Notes under the pieces: generated by a model
The model's database searches: none
The model's input: the letters and a program-made list of their open reading frames with translations, nothing else
Told to the model about the DNA's origin: nothing
Translations under genes and position numbers: made by a program
Shown: in pieces, positions 8,150 through 16,169 of the stretch
Position numbering within the stretch: position 1 is the stretch's first letter
How the letters are laid out: the number at the start of each line of letters is the position of its first letter
Source: a bacterium
GTDB lineage: Bacteria > JAMCPX01
Assembly (NCBI GenBank): GCA_021792615.1
Contig: JAJYUJ010000018.1
Location: 1 to 56,147, forward strand
Direction: 5' to 3'
Length of the DNA: 56,147 nt

Positions 8150-8538
8150 ATAAGCATTCTACAAATTAAAAGTACAAACGAGTTGATCGGGGTTGGTCCG
8201 CTAAAAACCAAATATTTTTTGTTCTTGGTAAGTTTCTATGCATGCACATTGCCTTCTTTATTTTTGCACGTATCCGGTTCTTCTGTCTTCGCTATGCCCC
8301 TTCCCTGTCATTCCCGCGAAAGCGGGAATCTAGGAAATAAATTCCCGGGAAAAGTTCTCTCAAGACTGAAAATGCAGGGGCTTGCCCATAGGGTAAGGAC
8401 TGGATTCCGTGTCAAGCACGGAATGACGAAATCAAGATTTTGCCCCTATCACTAAGAAAATGAAATCTTATCGAAAACGTTTACTATCGTTGAGAAAAGC
8501 AGAGAAACCGATTTTAATATCCCGCAACACTATTTCTG
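8150..8538. other. gene-free gap between rpmA and obgE
   Basis: No coding sequence is supported here. The plus-strand frame through it lacks a start with a ribosome-binding site and has no recognisable domain. The middle third is the GTCATTCC palindromic element listed separately; the rest is AT-rich unique sequence. No clear terminator follows rpmA, so transcription may run into obgE. Confidence 0.6.
8307..8427. repeat. GTCATTCC-family palindromic element (copy 1)
   Basis: The element starts GTCATTCCCGCGAAAGCGGG and ends CGTGTCAAGCACGGAATGAC, so its ends are inverted copies of GTCATTCC and each end is itself a hairpin. The layout, two palindromes in opposite orientation around a 70-base centre, resembles REP/BIME or MITE-like elements. 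Related copies are at 20013-20168 and 27493-27520. Confidence 0.75.
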
Positions 8539-8790
8539 TCAGGCAGGTACTACGTTAACGGTTACCTTGTCGCTCGAGTGCGTGAATTTAACAATACCTT
8601 CCTTGAGTGCAAATATCGTAAAATCCTTGCCAAGACCTGTATTCTTTCCCGCTTTGAATTTTTCACCGACCTGCCGCACGATAATGCTGCCGGCCTTTGC
8701 CGTCTGTCCTGCAAAGAGCTTGACCCCGCGTCTTTGCCCCTGACTATCCCTTCCATTTACCGAACTGCTTTGTCCTTTTTTATGTGCCAT
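8539..8790 (-). CDS. rpmA: 50S ribosomal protein bL27
   Basis: 83 residues, full length. bL27 reaches into the peptidyl-transferase centre with its N-terminus. Family features are [20 protein letters not shown], the [21 protein letters not shown] core and [10 protein letters not shown]. The start has no N-terminal cleavage extension of the Firmicutes type. It is 9 bases downstream of rplU on the same strand. Confidence 0.97.
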   Translation of the reverse strand: MAHKKGQSSSVNGRDSQGQRRGVKLFAGQTAKAGSIIVRQVGEKFKAGKNTGLGKDFTIFALKEGIVKFTHSSDKVTVNVVPA

Positions 8791-8799
8791 GAGAACACC

Positions 8800-9123
8800 T
8801 CAATTATTTTTGTATATTATGTCTTCGACCTTGACCGTTGTAAGGATCTGACGGAACCCTTGCTTCTTCCTGTAATTCTTCCTTCTCCTGTGTTTGAAGA
8901 TAACAACCTTATCGCCTTTTTTCTCTCCCAATACCTTTACCTTGACAAGCGCATTGGCAACTACAGGCGTACCGATAACGGTACTGGAACCATCATTCAC
9001 GAGAAGAACATCGGTAATGTTCAGCTCCGCATCCTTTTTAACATCGTCTATCCTGTCCAGTGCAACAACATCACCCTGCTTTACCGTGTATTGTTTCCCG
9101 GAATGTTTTATCACTGCGTACAT
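8800..9123 (-). CDS. rplU: 50S ribosomal protein bL21
   Basis: 107 residues. It begins MYAVIKHSGKQYTVKQGD, the usual bL21 start, and ends IKVEDIIYKN-like KVEDIIYKNN; the FKHRRRKNYRKKQGFRQ segment is the RNA-binding basic loop. I place the start at ATG 9123 because GAGGG lies just upstream; an in-frame ATG at 9141 would add six residues that the family lacks. It is the first gene of the minus-strand ribosomal/proline block. Confidence 0.97.
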   Translation of the reverse strand: MYAVIKHSGKQYTVKQGDVVALDRIDDVKKDAELNITDVLLVNDGSSTVIGTPVVANALVKVKVLGEKKGDKVVIFKHRRRKNYRKKQGFRQILTTVKVEDIIYKNN

Positions 9124-9152
9124 CTGACCCTCACTTTTCATTAGATTAGACC

Positions 9153-9181
9153 TTGCTACCTAATAAAACTAATCTTGTCAA
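9153..9181 (-). promoter_or_regulatory. possible sigma-70 promoter of rplU
   Basis: A perfect -35 TTGACA (9176-9181) is followed after 17 bases by TAGCAA, a poor -10 (3 of 6). It is placed correctly about 30 bases before the rplU start. The -35 is good and the -10 weak. Confidence 0.35.
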
Positions 9182-9534
9182 GTGAATGCAGGAGTCTGTC
9201 ATTCAAACTCAAAAAGTGCTCAGGAGAACAATTAAAATGCTCTACTGGGGCATTCAGCGTGAAAGTCCTTTATAAGAAGATGACTGTTATGAAAAATAGT
9301 TATTCCCTCCCTTGACGGGAGGGATAAAGGGAGGGTGAATTTTGCCTTATATTTCACCCCCACCTATCATCCCCCGTCAAGGGGGAGGAAATTTTAGATG
9401 TGCACTTTTGAAATTTAGCCAACAGTGAATGCGGGAATCCATTCACTGCAACGGGTACTCCACGGGGAAAGTACCGTCATGGCACCCGAGATGAATAAGC
9501 GGTCTTTGGGGTTCGTCCTTCCCTTTGACTTTAA
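9182..9534. other. intergenic region between divergent rplU and SDR genes
   Basis: No gene is supported. The centre holds a CCCTCCC-type inverted-repeat element (9305-9390). The remainder is unique AT-rich sequence with no strong hairpin. Confidence 0.55.
9305..9390. repeat. CCCTCCC/TTGACGGGAGGG inverted-repeat element (copy 1)
   Basis: It begins CCCTCCCTTGACGGGAGGG and ends CCCCCGTCAAGGGGGAGG, with GGGAGGGTGAA and TTCACCC facing inward, so the whole unit of about 86 bases is a long imperfect palindrome. A second copy with the same layout is at 32776-32873, and fragments are at 13449-13494, 29360-29410 and 34058-34119. Confidence 0.7.
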
Positions 9535-9562
9535 AAATAACACCGTTATAATACTCCTATTC
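9535..9562 (+). promoter_or_regulatory. sigma-70-type promoter of the SDR/glycyl-radical-enzyme cluster
   Basis: TTGACT (9535-9540), 16 bases, then TATAAT (9557-9562). Transcription would start near 9569, leaving about 22 bases before the SDR ATG at 9592. This also rules out the in-frame TTG at 9565 as the start. Confidence 0.7.
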
Positions 9563-9591
9563 TTTTGAGGGGAAGGGAATCGGGCATAACC

Positions 9592-10374
9592 ATGAAATCA
9601 CTGTTGGGTAAAAAGATATTGGTTACCGGTGCTACAGGCGGGTTTGGCAGAGAATTTGCAAAACAACTCCATGGGTTGGGTGCGCATCTTATACTCAGCG
9701 GCCGCGACCAATCGAAACTCGACGACATTTCCGGCACCCTGGGTCCGTCACCCTCCGGGGGCAAGGTTATCGGCACGATCAAGGCAGACCTTTCGAACAG
9801 AGCAGGGTGCGAAGAGCTCTACGCCGGGTGTACGGCAATAACAACCGGGCTCGACGTTTTGATAAACAACGCAGGCATTATCGCGTACGGGGATTTTCAC
9901 CAGGTCCCCCTGGATACGTGGGAACGGCTTATGGAAACAAACCTGCTTGCGGCAATGCGCCTTACCTACCTGTTTCTTCCGGCCATGCTGAAAAGAAAAC
10001 AGGGGCATATTGTACTCATGTCATCCGTTGCAGGGTTTGTCGGTACCAGGAACAGTACGGCATATTCTGCCTCGAAGTTCGGTCTGCGTGGATTCGGCCT
10101 CTCCCTGTACGGTGAGGTGCATCCCAGTGGCATCGAGGTGACCATGCTCTATCCTTTCTGGGCCGACACGCCGATCCTCCAGTCGGAAGATTACGGCAGC
10201 AAATCCACGGGCAAGGTGATCCGGGCTGTTGTGGACAGGGCCGATGATGTCGTCAGAGAGTCGATAGCAGGGATACGGAAAAACAAGCTGTCCGTTTACC
10301 CGGGTCCGGTTGCGAAGGTACTGCACCTTGCAAACAAAGTCATCCAGATCAGGGGCAGCCAGCGGAAGGGCTAA
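9592..10374 (+). CDS. short-chain dehydrogenase/reductase (classical SDR)
   Basis: 260 residues. It is an NAD(P)-dependent oxidoreductase with a Rossmann fold: cofactor loop VTGATGGFG (Gly at 13, 17, 19), NNAG motif after the fourth strand, catalytic Ser in LMSSVAG and the YSASK catalytic Tyr/Lys pair. The family acts on hydroxyl or keto groups of sterols, fatty acyl chains, sugars and others; the sequence does not give the substrate. The ATG follows GAGGGGAAGGG. It is the first gene after a strong promoter and lies 46 bases before the glycyl-radical enzyme gene, so the two are probably co-transcribed and may act on the same hydrophobic substrate (inference). Confidence 0.88.
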   Translation: MKSLLGKKILVTGATGGFGREFAKQLHGLGAHLILSGRDQSKLDDISGTLGPSPSGGKVIGTIKADLSNRAGCEELYAGCTAITTGLDVLINNAGIIAYGDFHQVPLDTWERLMETNLLAAMRLTYLFLPAMLKRKQGHIVLMSSVAGFVGTRNSTAYSASKFGLRGFGLSLYGEVHPSGIEVTMLYPFWADTPILQSEDYGSKSTGKVIRAVVDRADDVVRESIAGIRKNKLSVYPGPVAKVLHLANKVIQIRGSQRKG

Positions 10375-10420
10375 GCATGGACGGACGCGGCATAGATACC
10401 ATGTTATCAGGAGGTACGGT

Positions 10421-13408
10421 ATGAAAAAAGAAGCAAAAAGATCCATCGTTTCGAATCCTTTGGTTTTGCAGAACATTATGTACGTGCTCCTGCAGGCCAT
10501 GTCATTGAAATTCACCTTCAGCAGGAAGTTCAGGGAAATGATTAAAAATGAGTACAATACGTTCAACAAGACAATCGCCATTCAGACGCGGGATAAATCC
10601 GTAAAGCTGTACATGGTCTTCCATAACGGCAAGATGAAGGTGCGGCACGGCATCCCTGAAAAAGCAGACCTCACCATCATCTACAAATCCCCGGAAATCA
10701 TCAGGGAATTTGCCACACTCTCGCCGGAAGACATGTTGAACTATCTGCTGACCAATAAGATTACTTTCAAGGGCAACCTGAGCTATCTTTCCAGGTTTGC
10801 GTACCTGCTGAACAACTTTATTCCGCCTAAAGCAGACAAAAAAGCGGCACCGGATGCAGCGGCAAAATCCGTGACTGCCAAAGCGGCGACCGGAGAAAAC
10901 ACTGCCCGGCTTATATCCCGTGCCGGCGAATTGACGGCACAAACCTCGGACAGGGTAATGTACCTTGGCGAGCCTTACCTGCAGAAATATACCATCGCAG
11001 ACTTCCCGGGTCTCGCAGCTCAGCGCGCCGCACACTTTACAGCGAAGCCTTCGATCTGTCCGGAGAGGCCTGAACTCATAACGCGATATTTCATGGAAAC
11101 CGGGTTCGAGCACGACCGGGACGGCAACAGGAGGCCGCCGGTACTCAGGCAGGCACAGGTACTCAACTATATTCTGAGCAACAAAAGGCCAATTATTCGC
11201 GCCAACAACATGCTTGCCGGGACCACGACATCGAGGGATGTCGGGGTCGTCATCTACCCTGAGGGACACGGCATTACGCTCTGGCCCGAATTGAAAACCA
11301 TAACAACAAGAAAAATCCAGCCTTATGGTATCGATGATTATACCGTAGAATTGCTGGACAAGAAGGTATTCCCGTTCTGGTCTGATCGCAACGTACGGGA
11401 ATACGCGCGCGCAACCAACAATTTCCCGAGATACCAGGAACTCGATGAAAAGTTCGTATTGTACTTTATGTGGAAGACCGTTGCCCTTTCTCACACAGTC
11501 CCGGATTTCCCGCGAATGCTGAAATACGGCATTATGCCGGTCATTGAAGATGCAGAAAAACGTAAGAATGCTGCGGGTGACGAACGGCAAAAAACATTTT
11601 ACCAGGCAACCGGGATCGCACTGCAGGGGGTACTCGACTATGCGGCTCATCTGAGAGAAGAAGCCGTGCGTCTGACGGCAAAAGCACAAAAACAGGGTGC
11701 GGACAACAGGACGGCGGAGCATTATAAAAGGTTTGCAGACATGCTGGAACAGGTGCCGGCACGCGGGGCACGCACACTGTACGAGGCCGTACAATCCCTC
11801 TGGATACTGTGGATTGCCCTTCACAATGAGAGTACGAATGCGGGTTTGTCACTCGGTCATCTGGATCTCTGGCTGCAGCCGTACTTTGAATCGGACATGG
11901 AGAAGCTGAAAACAGCGGCAGAAAAAGAAGCATACGTAAAGCAGGCAATAGAGCTCATCGGGAACTTCTTTTTCAAATGCCAGGATCACCTCCCGCTCGT
12001 TGCCGATATAGGCAACAAGCTCTTCGGGGGTTCATCCTCTGATCAGGCGATCACGCTCGGCGGCGTTGATGAAAACAATAACAGCGCGGTCAACGACATG
12101 ACCTACATTTTTCTGAAGGTTACGGAGATGCTCACGATGCGGGATCCCAACATGAATGCCCGCTACTATCCGGGCATCAACTCAGACACCTATTTGAGGA
12201 GGCTTGTCGAGGTGAACATGGTAACATCGGCAACCCCTTCCCTGCACAATGATAAGGCGATGATACAATCGCTGAAGAGTATCGGTTTTAAAGAAGAGGA
12301 TGCGCGGCAGTGGTGCGCAACAGGGTGTGTCGAGCCTACCATACCGGGCAAACACTTCGGCCATACAAACAGCATGATGTTCAACATGGTAGCAGCACTC
12401 GAGATGGCGCTCAACAACGGCGTCCATCCCCTTGCAGAAGAACAGATCGGCACAAAGACAGGCAGTATCGAGGAAGACGCCTTCCCCACCTTCGAAGACT
12501 TCTTCCATGCGTTCGAGGGACAATTGCGCTTCCTTGCGTACCAGACCATAGACTATAACAACAGCCTCGGTGCTGCACATCAGGTCATACGGCCGACGCC
12601 GACCCTCTCGTCCATGTTCGAAGGGCCCATGGAAAGTGCCAGGGATCTGACCGAGGGCGGGGCGCTGTACAACACATCAGGCGTCGCGTGTATCGGGCTG
12701 ACCGATATCGTCGACAGCCTTATGACGATAAAAAAGCTTGTTTACGATGAGAAGAAAACGGACTTCAAAACACTCCATAAAGCCATTGACAACAATTTCG
12801 AGGGTTACGGGAAGCTTCATACCATGATTCAAAACAAGGTTGCCAAGTTCGGTTCCGACAATCCGGAAGTAAACGGTCTTGCCCAGAGGGTCGTGGACAC
12901 GGTCTTCGACATATTTTACAACAGGACGAACTACAGGGGCGGGCATTATCTCGTAGGGTTCTGGAGTATGTCGAACCATGTTGCATTCGGTACGCTTTCG
13001 GGTGCCCTGCCGAGCGGAAGGCTGCAGTACAAACCGTTTACCCCGGGATTGACGCCGGAGAATGTTAAGGGCGTTGACCTGCTTTCGAGCATACGGACCA
13101 TAGCAGGGCTCAAGCCGGACAAGATGCCGAACAACATAGCGTTTAATGTGAAGGTAGCTCCGGACTCAAGGGATTCACACAAGGAAACCGTCGACCAGAT
13201 CACAGCGTACGCAAAATCCTACTTTGAGCTCGGGGGCATGCAGATGCAATTCAATATCGTAACCACGGAAACGTTGCAGGACGCCATGGAAAATCCGGAA
13301 AATTACAGGAACCTTCTGGTCCGTGTGTCCGGTTATAATGCCTACTTCGTGGAGCTGGATAAGGACCTTCAACTCGAGATCATCAACAGGCAGCAGATGA
13401 GGGTATGA
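10421..13408 (+). CDS. glycyl-radical enzyme (PFL-like) with N-terminal SCP2 lipid-carrier domain
   Basis: 995 residues. Residues about 35-133 match the SCP2 sterol-carrier pattern: a strand region VKLYMVFHNGKMKVRHG, then EKADLTIIYKSPE, LSPEDMLNYLLTNKITFKGN and LSYLSRFAYLL. An Ala/Lys-rich linker (135-162) joins a pyruvate-formate-lyase-like domain. The active-site thiyl Cys is C636 in ATGCVEPTIPG with E638 two residues on, the CxE arrangement found in eliminase and decarboxylase types (choline lyase, diol dehydratases, hydroxyphenylacetate decarboxylase). The radical Gly is G971 in RVSGYNAYF. The start is fixed by CAGGAGG before ATG 10421. Its activase follows in the same operon. The substrate is unknown; the carrier domain suggests something lipid- or sterol-like. 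The enzyme would be oxygen-sensitive and cytosolic. Confidence 0.9.
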   Translation: MKKEAKRSIVSNPLVLQNIMYVLLQAMSLKFTFSRKFREMIKNEYNTFNKTIAIQTRDKSVKLYMVFHNGKMKVRHGIPEKADLTIIYKSPEIIREFATLSPEDMLNYLLTNKITFKGNLSYLSRFAYLLNNFIPPKADKKAAPDAAAKSVTAKAATGENTARLISRAGELTAQTSDRVMYLGEPYLQKYTIADFPGLAAQRAAHFTAKPSICPERPELITRYFMETGFEHDRDGNRRPPVLRQAQVLNYILSNKRPIIRANNMLAGTTTSRDVGVVIYPEGHGITLWPELKTITTRKIQPYGIDDYTVELLDKKVFPFWSDRNVREYARATNNFPRYQELDEKFVLYFMWKTVALSHTVPDFPRMLKYGIMPVIEDAEKRKNAAGDERQKTFYQATGIALQGVLDYAAHLREEAVRLTAKAQKQGADNRTAEHYKRFADMLEQVPARGARTLYEAVQSLWILWIALHNESTNAGLSLGHLDLWLQPYFESDMEKLKTAAEKEAYVKQAIELIGNFFFKCQDHLPLVADIGNKLFGGSSSDQAITLGGVDENNNSAVNDMTYIFLKVTEMLTMRDPNMNARYYPGINSDTYLRRLVEVNMVTSATPSLHNDKAMIQSLKSIGFKEEDARQWCATGCVEPTIPGKHFGHTNSMMFNMVAALEMALNNGVHPLAEEQIGTKTGSIEEDAFPTFEDFFHAFEGQLRFLAYQTIDYNNSLGAAHQVIRPTPTLSSMFEGPMESARDLTEGGALYNTSGVACIGLTDIVDSLMTIKKLVYDEKKTDFKTLHKAIDNNFEGYGKLHTMIQNKVAKFGSDNPEVNGLAQRVVDTVFDIFYNRTNYRGGHYLVGFWSMSNHVAFGTLSGALPSGRLQYKPFTPGLTPENVKGVDLLSSIRTIAGLKPDKMPNNIAFNVKVAPDSRDSHKETVDQITAYAKSYFELGGMQMQFNIVTTETLQDAMENPENYRNLLVRVSGYNAYFVELDKDLQLEIINRQQMRV

Positions 13409-13448
13409 TATACACAGGGAATAAACTCCCGTGAGAGACAACAGGGTG

Positions 13449-13494
13449 TCAGAAATTCCCGGCCTCCCTTTTCGGGAGGGATACGGGGGAAGAT
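13449..13494. repeat. fragment of CCCTCCC-type repeat
   Basis: CCTCCCTTTTCGGGAGGGAT is one arm of the CCCTCCC repeat family, here lying between the glycyl-radical enzyme and its activase. It includes the GGGGGAAG that may serve as the activase ribosome-binding site. Confidence 0.55.
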
Positions 13495-13497
13495 GAA

Positions 13498-14430
13498 ATG
13501 AAACCTAACGCAATACCTGATAAAGAGCGGGCGGAAACACGGGCAAGGATCGTTGACCTCAAGAGAAATTCTCTTGACGACGGTCCCGGCATCCGCACCC
13601 TTATCTTTTTCAAGGGGTGTCCGCTCCGGTGTGTATGGTGCCACAACCCGGAGACGAAACATGCCTACGAGGAGCTTATGTTCGATGCGAAGGTATGCAT
13701 CTCCTGCGGCGATTGCGCACAAGCATGCAAAGAGCACGCCATAGACCTTGCGGATCCCCGGAGGATCGACAGGCAGGTCTGCACCAGATGCATGGACTGT
13801 GTGGAAGTATGCCCGTCCGGAGCACTCAAACGTGCGGGAAGACTTTATACGGTTGATGCATTATATTCGGAGATCATGAAAGACGAGCCTTTCTACAGGT
13901 ATTCTGCCGGAGGGGTGACGTTTTCCGGGGGAGAGCCTGCGGTATATATACATTTTATCTCGGAACTTTCCAGAAAACTCAAATCAGCGGGCATACATTT
14001 GAATATCGAAACATGCGGACTGTACAACCATGCATTGTTCGATAACCTTGTGCTCCCATACCTTGATATGATATTCTTCGACATAAAGTTTATAGACCCG
14101 GTACTGCATAAGCAGTATACAGGCAGCACAAACGGCATTATTATGCAAAATTTTCTGAGTTTACATTCAAAAAACAATATTCCGCTCATCCCGAGGGTAC
14201 CTCTTATACCGGGCATTACGGCAACAGAACAAAATCTCGCCTCCATAGCAGCGTTCTTAAGCGGGCAGGGAATAAAGAAGGTGGAGCTGCTCGCCTACAA
14301 CCCTCTATGGACGGATAAGTCTTACGGGCTGGGTCACGAACTGGATTATGACAGGAAAAAATTCATGGATAAAGGCGAAATAGTCAAGATAAAACAGATA
14401 TTTAGCAATTTCGATACCGGAAAATTTTAA
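13498..14430 (+). CDS. glycyl-radical enzyme activating protein (radical SAM)
   Basis: 310 residues. It reduces SAM to a 5-deoxyadenosyl radical and abstracts hydrogen from G971 of the neighbouring enzyme. The radical-SAM cluster motif CPLRCVWC gives C41, C45 and C48. Two ferredoxin-type clusters follow: C67-C70-C73-C77 and C95-C98-C101-C105, the insert typical of activases for non-PFL glycyl-radical enzymes such as BssD, CutD and HpdA. GVTFSGGEPAVY is the GGEP SAM-binding motif. The ATG is preceded by GGGGGAAG. Only 89 bases separate it from the enzyme gene, so co-transcription is likely. Confidence 0.94.
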   Translation: MKPNAIPDKERAETRARIVDLKRNSLDDGPGIRTLIFFKGCPLRCVWCHNPETKHAYEELMFDAKVCISCGDCAQACKEHAIDLADPRRIDRQVCTRCMDCVEVCPSGALKRAGRLYTVDALYSEIMKDEPFYRYSAGGVTFSGGEPAVYIHFISELSRKLKSAGIHLNIETCGLYNHALFDNLVLPYLDMIFFDIKFIDPVLHKQYTGSTNGIIMQNFLSLHSKNNIPLIPRVPLIPGITATEQNLASIAAFLSGQGIKKVELLAYNPLWTDKSYGLGHELDYDRKKFMDKGEIVKIKQIFSNFDTGKF

Positions 14431-14436
14431 ACCCCC

Positions 14437-14465
14437 TTGACTATTTAGAATTTAGTATATATAAT
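14437..14465 (+). promoter_or_regulatory. near-consensus sigma-70 promoter of rpoH
   Basis: TTGACT (14437-14442), 17 bases, TATAAT (14460-14465). Transcription would begin about 14472, 19 bases before the rpoH ATG, with AAAGGAGGAGG in the leader. The short leader argues against a long RNA thermometer of the E. coli rpoH kind. Confidence 0.8.
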
Positions 14466-14490
14466 AGCAAGCTTAAAGGAGGAGGCTAAT

Positions 14491-15303
14491 ATGCAAATGG
14501 TTTTAAATGACAATCTAACAAAATACCTGGCGCAGATAGACAAGTATCCTCTTTTGACTCCACAGGAGGAAAAGAGACTTGCCATGCGGTACTATGAAAG
14601 AAAGGATATAAACTCAGCGCATAAACTGGTGACTTCCAACATGAGATTCGTCGTAAAGATAGCCCTTGAATACAGGCACTATAACGTCAAGCTGATGGAT
14701 TTGATTCAGGAGGGTAATTTAGGCCTGATGATGGCTGTCAAAAAATTCAATCCATACAAAGGGTTCAGGTTGATCTCCTATGCCGTATGGTGGATAAGGG
14801 CTTACATACAAAACTTCATCATGAAGACATGGAGCCTGGTGAAGATAGGAACAACACAGCTTCAGAGAAAGCTGTTCTACTCACTGAACAAGGTTCAGCC
14901 GGAAAACAATGCGGATATGCTCATTGACGAAACCAAGATAGAAAAAAAGGCCAAAGACTTTGAAAACCGCTTAAGATTAAGGGACGTTTCCCTTGATGTG
15001 ACGCTGGATGAGGAAAGCAGGGAATCCCATCTCGATCAACTCGTGGATGAAGACGAGAACCTTGAAGAGCGTATCAGCAAACAGGAAGAGGACACGGTCC
15101 TCAAACAGACCGTAGGCCAGGCAGTCAAGACCTTACCGGAAAGGGAACAATACATAATCAAGTTCAGGGTCATGGCAGACAACCCCCTTTCCCTTCAGGA
15201 GATAGGCGAGAAATACAACATTTCGAAAGAGCGCGTGCGCCAGCTCGAACAAAAGGCATTAGGCAAGCTGAAACACTCCATTGTTCCGGCAATAGCATCA
15301 TAA
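14491..15303 (+). CDS. rpoH: RNA polymerase sigma factor RpoH (sigma-32)
   Basis: 270 residues. It directs RNA polymerase to heat-shock promoters. Region 1.2/2 begins NLTKYLAQIDKYPLLTPQEE; region 2 contains KLMDLIQEGNLGLMMAVKKF and FRLISYAVWWIRAYIQ. The RpoH-specific segment WSLVKIGTTQLQRKLFYSL covers the RpoH box. Region 4 ends LQEIGEKYNISKERVRQLEQ. The start has a perfect AAAGGAGGAGG. It is monocistronic between its own promoter and terminator. A groEL gene lies about 16 kb away, without an obvious sigma-32 promoter in front of it. Confidence 0.93.
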   Translation: MQMVLNDNLTKYLAQIDKYPLLTPQEEKRLAMRYYERKDINSAHKLVTSNMRFVVKIALEYRHYNVKLMDLIQEGNLGLMMAVKKFNPYKGFRLISYAVWWIRAYIQNFIMKTWSLVKIGTTQLQRKLFYSLNKVQPENNADMLIDETKIEKKAKDFENRLRLRDVSLDVTLDEESRESHLDQLVDEDENLEERISKQEEDTVLKQTVGQAVKTLPEREQYIIKFRVMADNPLSLQEIGEKYNISKERVRQLEQKALGKLKHSIVPAIAS

Positions 15304-15326
15304 CGAAATAACATACAAAACAGCTT

Positions 15327-15360
15327 AAAGGGGTGGCAGAGTGATCTGCCACCCCTTTTT
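15327..15360 (+). terminator. Rho-independent terminator of rpoH
   Basis: A 14-bp perfect stem, AAAGGGGTGGCAGA with TCTGCCACCCCTTT, with a 4-base loop (GTGA) and a run of T. Confidence 0.92.
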
Positions 15361-15415
15361 ATTGGACATTTCTATCCAAAAGGTGTATATAAGTGTCTGA
15401 AAGGAGGACGGTACC

Positions 15416-15934
15416 ATGAAATTAACCCCACTCGACGTACAGCAGCAGCAGTTCAGGAAAAAGCTCGTAAGCGGTTATGACAGACGGGAGGTTGACACGT
15501 TTATGGAGCTTGTCCGCAATGAGATGGAAGAGCTCATCACGGAAAATATTAATGTCAAGCAGCAGATAAAAGATAAGACCGAAAGTCTCAACGAATACAA
15601 GGACAGGGAGCAGACAATCAAAGAAACCATGCTTACCACCCAGCAGCTGAAAGATGATATCCATGCAAATGCCGTCAAGGAGGCACAACTCATTATTGCA
15701 GACGCCAAGATCAAAGCTGAAGAGATTATCAACGGCGCACAGGGCAGATATATGGAGATTATCAATGAGATCAAGGAATTGAGAAGACAGAAGATCCAGC
15801 TCGAGGCAAATCTGAAGGCGGTGCTGGAAGTGCATTTGAAGATGCTTGACACGGAAATCGTTAAAGAACAAAAAGACGTAGACGATACGCTTGCACTCAT
15901 GACGAACAAGTCCAAAAATTCTAATGTCAGATAA
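15416..15934 (+). CDS. DivIVA-domain protein
   Basis: 172 residues. The N-terminus (LTPLDVQQQQFRKKLVSGYD, then REVDTFMELVRNEMEELI) is the DivIVA lipid-binding module that senses curved membrane. The rest is a long coiled coil (about residues 35-150) with heptad-like Glu/Lys/Ile spacing. In deltaproteobacteria DivIVA-like proteins are often found next to DUF167 genes, as here. The start has AAAGGAGGACG. It probably organises polar or septal proteins, but no partner is visible. Confidence 0.88.
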   Translation: MKLTPLDVQQQQFRKKLVSGYDRREVDTFMELVRNEMEELITENINVKQQIKDKTESLNEYKDREQTIKETMLTTQQLKDDIHANAVKEAQLIIADAKIKAEEIINGAQGRYMEIINEIKELRRQKIQLEANLKAVLEVHLKMLDTEIVKEQKDVDDTLALMTNKSKNSNVR

Positions 15935-16166
15935 AACCGAGCATTTTTATGTCTCTGTAAAACCCCTATCGAGAACAAGCGAGATAAAACAGGAAGATAA
16001 CCTTCTCAAGGCTTACGTGAAAGCTGTCCCTATTGACGGAAGAGCCAATGAGGAATTATTATATCTATTGAGCCGCTATTTTAAGGTCAGGAGATCGGAT
16101 ATTAAGATACAGAGCGGCAAAAATTCGAAGAAAAAGTTGATACAGATCGTCAGGAAGGGAGAATGA
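15924..16166 (+). CDS. DUF167 / YggU-family protein
   Basis: 80 residues. Family features are FYVSVKPLSRTSEI, LLKAYVKAVPIDGRANEELL (the PxDGxAN signature) and SDIKIQSGKNSKKKLIQI. The biochemical function is not established. It overlaps the end of the DivIVA gene by 11 bases, which suggests translational coupling. Confidence 0.9.
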   Translation: MSDKTEHFYVSVKPLSRTSEIKQEDNLLKAYVKAVPIDGRANEELLYLLSRYFKVRRSDIKIQSGKNSKKKLIQIVRKGE

Positions 16167-16169
16167 ATA

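Noticed and set aside
10502-11824. 440-codon minus-strand open frame opposite the glycyl-radical enzyme gene
   Set aside because: It is a shadow of the strongly coding plus strand, with no start signal and no domain.
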